From an uncultured Veillonella sp. (GTDB lineage Bacteria; Bacillota; Negativicutes; Veillonellales; Veillonellaceae), in contig NZ_CAKPTN010000062.1 of NCBI RefSeq assembly GCF_934190855.1, forward strand, positions 1 to 9,101: a stretch of DNA of 9,101 nucleotides, in the 5' to 3' direction. The notes under the pieces were generated by a model. The model did no database searches. It saw nothing but the letters and a program-made list of their open reading frames with translations, and was not told the DNA's origin. Every line of letters begins with the position of its first letter. Positions within the stretch are counted from its first letter, which is position 1. This document shows, piece after piece, positions 7,131 to 9,101 of the stretch. The translations under genes were made by a program, and so were the position numbers.

Positions 7131-8096
7131 ATGAAGGACGCATGGGGCCGTACAATTGAATATGTACGTCTGTCTTTGACAGATGCGTGTAATTTCTGTT
7201 GTCCCTATTGCCGACCAGCAGAAATTACGCCTCAAAGTCAAACACAACTATTATCTGTTGATGAATGGATGACCATCTTAGAGGCATTCCATCGTATTGG
7301 TGTGAAAGCTGTGCGCCTCACAGGTGGTGAACCATTGTTATATCCTCATATTGAAGAACTGTTAGGACGTATTAAGGATACGGGCTGGTTTGAAGATATT
7401 TCTATGACTACTAATGGTAGTCTATTATCATCTCGTGCTCAACGGTTGAAAAGATTAGGCTTAAATCGCGTGAATATCAGTTTGGACTCTCTTGAGAGTG
7501 AAGCCTTTGCTACTTGTGTAGGTAAGGATGGTCAACTTGAGTCCGTTCTCGATGGCATTCGCAGTGCTATTAATGCTAACTTTAAGTCAGTGAAGATCAA
7601 TACGGTATTATCTCGTCATTGGTCTGATGATGAAGTTAAATCCTTATTACAGTATGTAGAAAAATGGCCTGTTGTATGGCGTTTCATTGAATACATGCCG
7701 TTCCAAGGTGATGCGTTCCATGGTCCACCCTTTGATGAGTGGAAGACTCTATTGGAACGGGTGAGTGGAGGCCCTCTTACAGAGGTTCACTCTGTTTATG
7801 GCTTTGGTCCTGCTACGTATTTAGCATTGCCAAGTGGTAAGGCAGTAGGCTTTATTTTCTCTATGTCTCATAGTTATTGCGACACATGTAATCGCGTTCG
7901 ACTCACATCAGATGGTCAAATGCGCTTATGTTTACTGCGTGATGATGAGGCTGATTTAGTGTCTCTTGTGCGGAATGGTGCAACACCGGAGGCGTTAGCT
8001 GAGCATATTGAGCGTGCTTTACAAAGAAAACAAGAACGACATGATGGAATGGGAATGGATCAACCAGAACGCCCAATGTGGCGCATCGGAGGGTAG
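7131..8096 (+). CDS. moaA: GTP 3',8-cyclase MoaA (molybdopterin biosynthesis, radical SAM)
   Basis: A 321-residue enzyme of normal MoaA length. It performs the first step of molybdenum cofactor synthesis, converting GTP to 3',8-cyclo-7,8-dihydro-GTP, which MoaC turns into cPMP. N-terminal radical SAM cluster: C20-x3-C24-x2-C27 in TDACNFCCPYC. SAM contact GGEP (65-68), then the TTNG and NISLDS strands of the barrel. The second, GTP-binding [4Fe-4S] site is C250-xx-C253-x13-C267. The essential C-terminal Gly-Gly is present (RIGG at the end). A cysteine (C23) follows CNF where most MoaA proteins have Arg. The start has GAGGTG at 7121-7126. moaC and later pathway genes are not in the window. The final Gly-Gly codons double as the Shine-Dalgarno site of the next gene. 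Confidence 0.95.
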   Translation: MKDAWGRTIEYVRLSLTDACNFCCPYCRPAEITPQSQTQLLSVDEWMTILEAFHRIGVKAVRLTGGEPLLYPHIEELLGRIKDTGWFEDISMTTNGSLLSSRAQRLKRLGLNRVNISLDSLESEAFATCVGKDGQLESVLDGIRSAINANFKSVKINTVLSRHWSDDEVKSLLQYVEKWPVVWRFIEYMPFQGDAFHGPPFDEWKTLLERVSGGPLTEVHSVYGFGPATYLALPSGKAVGFIFSMSHSYCDTCNRVRLTSDGQMRLCLLRDDEADLVSLVRNGATPEALAEHIERALQRKQERHDGMGMDQPERPMWRIGG

Positions 8097-8097
8097 T

Positions 8098-8400
8098 ATG
8101 GGCTTTTTTGATTTTCTGAAACCAAGATCAAAAGTAAATATTGAATCATGCTGGCCTGGTGGCAAAATGCTTCAAGTCCATATAGAGTACGATACTGCAA
8201 AGGCTGTATTTACCTATTTTGGCCGTTACGGTTTGCAATTTAGTGTACCTAAGACTGACTTAACGAATGTCGTTGTCAAAGAGGTAAGCCGTACTCATAG
8301 TGTACTTCAACTATATAGTGGTGAAGACTGCGTAGGAACGAGTGATTTACTCCCTACAGAGGCTTGTAATACCATGAAAGATTGGGTGTTACAATATTAA
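8098..8400 (+). CDS. Small unrecognised protein downstream of moaA
   Basis: I do not recognise this 100-residue protein. The start at 8098 is chosen over the upstream in-frame ATG at 8008 because GGAGGG (8088-8093) sits 4 bases before it, it is one base past the moaA stop, and the upstream extension is only an out-of-frame reading of moaA. It starts MGFFDFLKP. No signal peptide or membrane segment is visible. Alternating hydrophobic strands (about 24-30, 35-41, 45-50, 57-62, 68-73) followed by a C-terminal helix (about 86-98, ending DWVLQY) look like a small beta-barrel plus helix, perhaps PH/GRAM-like; this is a guess from pattern. Three cysteines (18, 78, 90) are not in a metal-binding spacing. 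It is translationally coupled to moaA, so a cofactor-related role is possible but unproven. Confidence 0.75.
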   Translation: MGFFDFLKPRSKVNIESCWPGGKMLQVHIEYDTAKAVFTYFGRYGLQFSVPKTDLTNVVVKEVSRTHSVLQLYSGEDCVGTSDLLPTEACNTMKDWVLQY

Positions 8401-8408
8401 TGCATATG

Positions 8409-8450
8409 TTTTATAGGAATGTAATAAATATTCTTTACATTCCTATAAAA
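8409..8450. terminator. Long perfect hairpin after the moaA operon, overlapping the tRNA promoter
   Basis: A perfect 16-bp inverted repeat: 8409-8424 with 8435-8450, 10-base loop. The arms begin TTTT and end AAAA, but no T-tract follows on either strand, so efficient termination is doubtful. It may be an mRNA 3'-end stem. Its 3' arm contains the -35 element of the tRNA-Lys promoter. Confidence 0.5.
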
Positions 8451-8462
8451 GAGGCATATAAT
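8434..8462 (+). promoter_or_regulatory. Strong promoter for tRNA-Lys
   Basis: TTTACA (8434-8439, 5 of 6), 17-base spacer, perfect TATAAT (8457-8462). The predicted start near 8469 lies 6 bases before the mature tRNA 5' end, typical of a single stable RNA gene. Confidence 0.72.
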
Positions 8463-8474
8463 TAGTCATGTCAT

Positions 8475-8550
8475 GGACCACTAGCTCAGCTGGCAGAGCA
8501 CCTGACTCTTAATCAGGGTGTCCAGGGTTCGAACCCCTGGTGGTCCACCA
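8475..8550 (+). tRNA. tRNA-Lys (anticodon CUU)
   Basis: A complete 76-base cloverleaf. The acceptor stem GGACCAC (8475-8481) pairs with GTGGTCC (8540-8546), then discriminator A and an encoded CCA (8548-8550). The D arm has GCTC/GAGC around AGCTGGCA. The anticodon stem CCTGA/TCAGG holds the loop CTCTTAA with CTT at 8508-8510, which reads AAG codons as lysine. The T arm is CAGGG-TTCGAAC-CCCTG. It stands alone, with its own promoter and terminator. Confidence 0.97.
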
Positions 8551-8553
8551 AAT

Positions 8554-8584
8554 AAAAAGAACTCACGTTTGTGAGTTCTTTTTT
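8554..8584. terminator. Bidirectional terminator shared by tRNA-Lys and the XRE gene
   Basis: AGAACTCAC (8558-8566) pairs with GTGAGTTCT (8571-8579) around GTTT. Flanking A (8554-8557) and T (8580-8584) runs give a T-tract on both strands. It serves the tRNA from the left and the convergent regulator gene from the right. Confidence 0.9.
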
Positions 8585-8586
8585 CG

Positions 8587-8613
8587 TTTTAGGTATTTCA
8601 TTTTAGGTATTTC
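8587..8613. repeat. 14-bp tandem duplication at the 3' end of the XRE gene
   Basis: TTTTAGGTATTTC occurs exactly at 8587-8599 and 8601-8613, a period of 14 bases. The right copy includes the regulator's TAA stop (8603-8605, minus strand); the left lies just beyond it. This is likely a small slippage duplication. Confidence 0.6.
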
Positions 8614-8989
8614 GTTTAGACTTTAAAAAATCAATATACTTTAAGGTTTCTGCCATTTCTTCTTCTGAAAGATCTGTAATAGACGTGATGAGATTATTGG
8701 CATAGGGACTGCTCTGTAGGGCTTGAGCAAATTGTGCTATCTCTGGATTAGCGTAACAAGGCTTATTTTCGTCATAATGCTCCACAAGGTCCGATTTTGA
8801 AACACCAAAGTAGTTGGCCATCATTTCTATTTTATCAATTCTTGGGTAGGTATTGCCTTTAACCCAATCAGTAAAGGTAGTATATTTAAAACCTAAATCG
8901 GTACAAATTTTATTTCTGTCTATACCGCGTTTATCCATCAGTCGTTGGATATTTTGGGCCATAATTTCTTTGTTACCTAAATCGCTCAT
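8603..8989 (-). CDS. XRE-family helix-turn-helix transcriptional regulator
   Basis: A 128-residue protein with an N-terminal lambda-repressor-like HTH: NIQRLMDKRGIDRNKICTD forms helices 1-2 and FKYTTFTDWVKG (34-45) the recognition helix, followed by YPRIDKIEMMANYFGVSKSDLVE (48-70), the standard XRE end. A polar linker leads to a C-terminal helical tail (about 107-126, LSEEEMAETLKYIDFLKSKR), possibly for dimerisation. There is no LexA-type peptidase, so it is not a self-cleaving repressor. The ATG at 8989 has AGGGGA at 8998-9003, 8 bases upstream. An internal ATG at codon 10 is less likely because the first nine residues fit the family pattern. Dyads at its promoter suggest autoregulation. Phage-type repressors share this layout; its targets cannot be read from the window. 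Confidence 0.88.
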   Translation of the reverse strand: MSDLGNKEIMAQNIQRLMDKRGIDRNKICTDLGFKYTTFTDWVKGNTYPRIDKIEMMANYFGVSKSDLVEHYDENKPCYANPEIAQFAQALQSSPYANNLITSITDLSEEEMAETLKYIDFLKSKRNT

Positions 8990-9037
8990 CGTAAAAGTCC
9001 CCTACATCTGCATATAAATCAGTTGCTTATTAATACC

Positions 9038-9066
9038 ATCGTACGATAAACCCGTAATTATTACAA
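9038..9066 (-). promoter_or_regulatory. Predicted promoter and operator dyads of the XRE gene
   Basis: On the minus strand TTGTAA (from 9066 to 9061), a 17-base spacer and TACGAT (9043 to 9038) form a moderate promoter. A perfect palindrome ATCGTACGAT (9038-9047) covers the -10. A second, GTAATTATTAC (9054-9064), overlaps the -35. Both are plausible regulator sites. Confidence 0.4.
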
Positions 9067-9089
9067 TAGTTAGCTTATATATTCATTAG

Positions 9090-9095
9090 TTGACA
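9090..9095 (+). promoter_or_regulatory. Consensus -35 element facing out of the window
   Basis: TTGACA is a perfect -35 hexamer on the plus strand. Its -10 would fall beyond the window end, so a rightward, divergent gene is suspected but not seen. Confidence 0.3.
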
Positions 9096-9101
9096 CTAGA
9101 C

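Noticed and set aside
8008..8097. A longer 130-residue version of the small gene after moaA, starting at 8008
   Set aside because: The extra 30 codons are an out-of-frame reading of moaA with no good ribosome site, while 8098 has GGAGGG at proper distance.
1..9101. CRISPR array, insertion sequence or transposase remnants
   Set aside because: No regularly spaced long repeats, no transposase-like reading frames and no terminal inverted repeats with target duplications were seen.

Overview
The window looks like chromosomal DNA of a low-GC anaerobic Firmicute of the Negativicutes, most likely Veillonella. This rests on AT-rich intergenic DNA, strong Shine-Dalgarno sites, many strong hairpin-plus-T-tract terminators, and the gene families present. 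The genus call is from recognition, not a database search.

Layout. (1) Positions 1-2157: the 3' end of an Fe-S hydro-lyase alpha subunit, its translationally coupled beta subunit (best match to L(+)-tartrate dehydratase TtdB; fumarase activity cannot be excluded), and an SLC13/DASS-type anion transporter. This is a dicarboxylate uptake and dehydration block. (2) Positions 2450-4890: two folate C1 genes, formate-tetrahydrofolate ligase (fhs) and formimino-THF cyclodeaminase (fchA). (3) Positions 5114-6442: an NCS2/NAT purine permease whose signature motif points to xanthine/urate rather than uracil. Its promoter carries a PurR-type box between -35 and -10. (4) Positions 6664-8400: an apparent operon of a MOSC-domain protein, the molybdopterin enzyme moaA and an unrecognised 100-residue protein. 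(5) Positions 8475-8550: tRNA-Lys(CUU), then a shared bidirectional terminator and a convergent XRE-family regulator. A perfect TTGACA at the window end hints at a divergent gene beyond it.

Together, blocks 2-4 read as parts of purine catabolism. Xanthine would be imported by the permease. Hydroxylation of purines needs a molybdopterin enzyme, hence MoaA and MOSC. Ring breakdown yields formimino-THF, FchA converts it to methenyl-THF, and Fhs run in reverse would give formate and ATP. The hydroxylase and ring-opening enzymes are not in the window, so this remains an inference. The most interesting regulatory features are the PurBox pair at the permease, a hairpin packed against the fchA start codon that could pair in two ways, and a repeat- and dyad-rich promoter in front of fhs.
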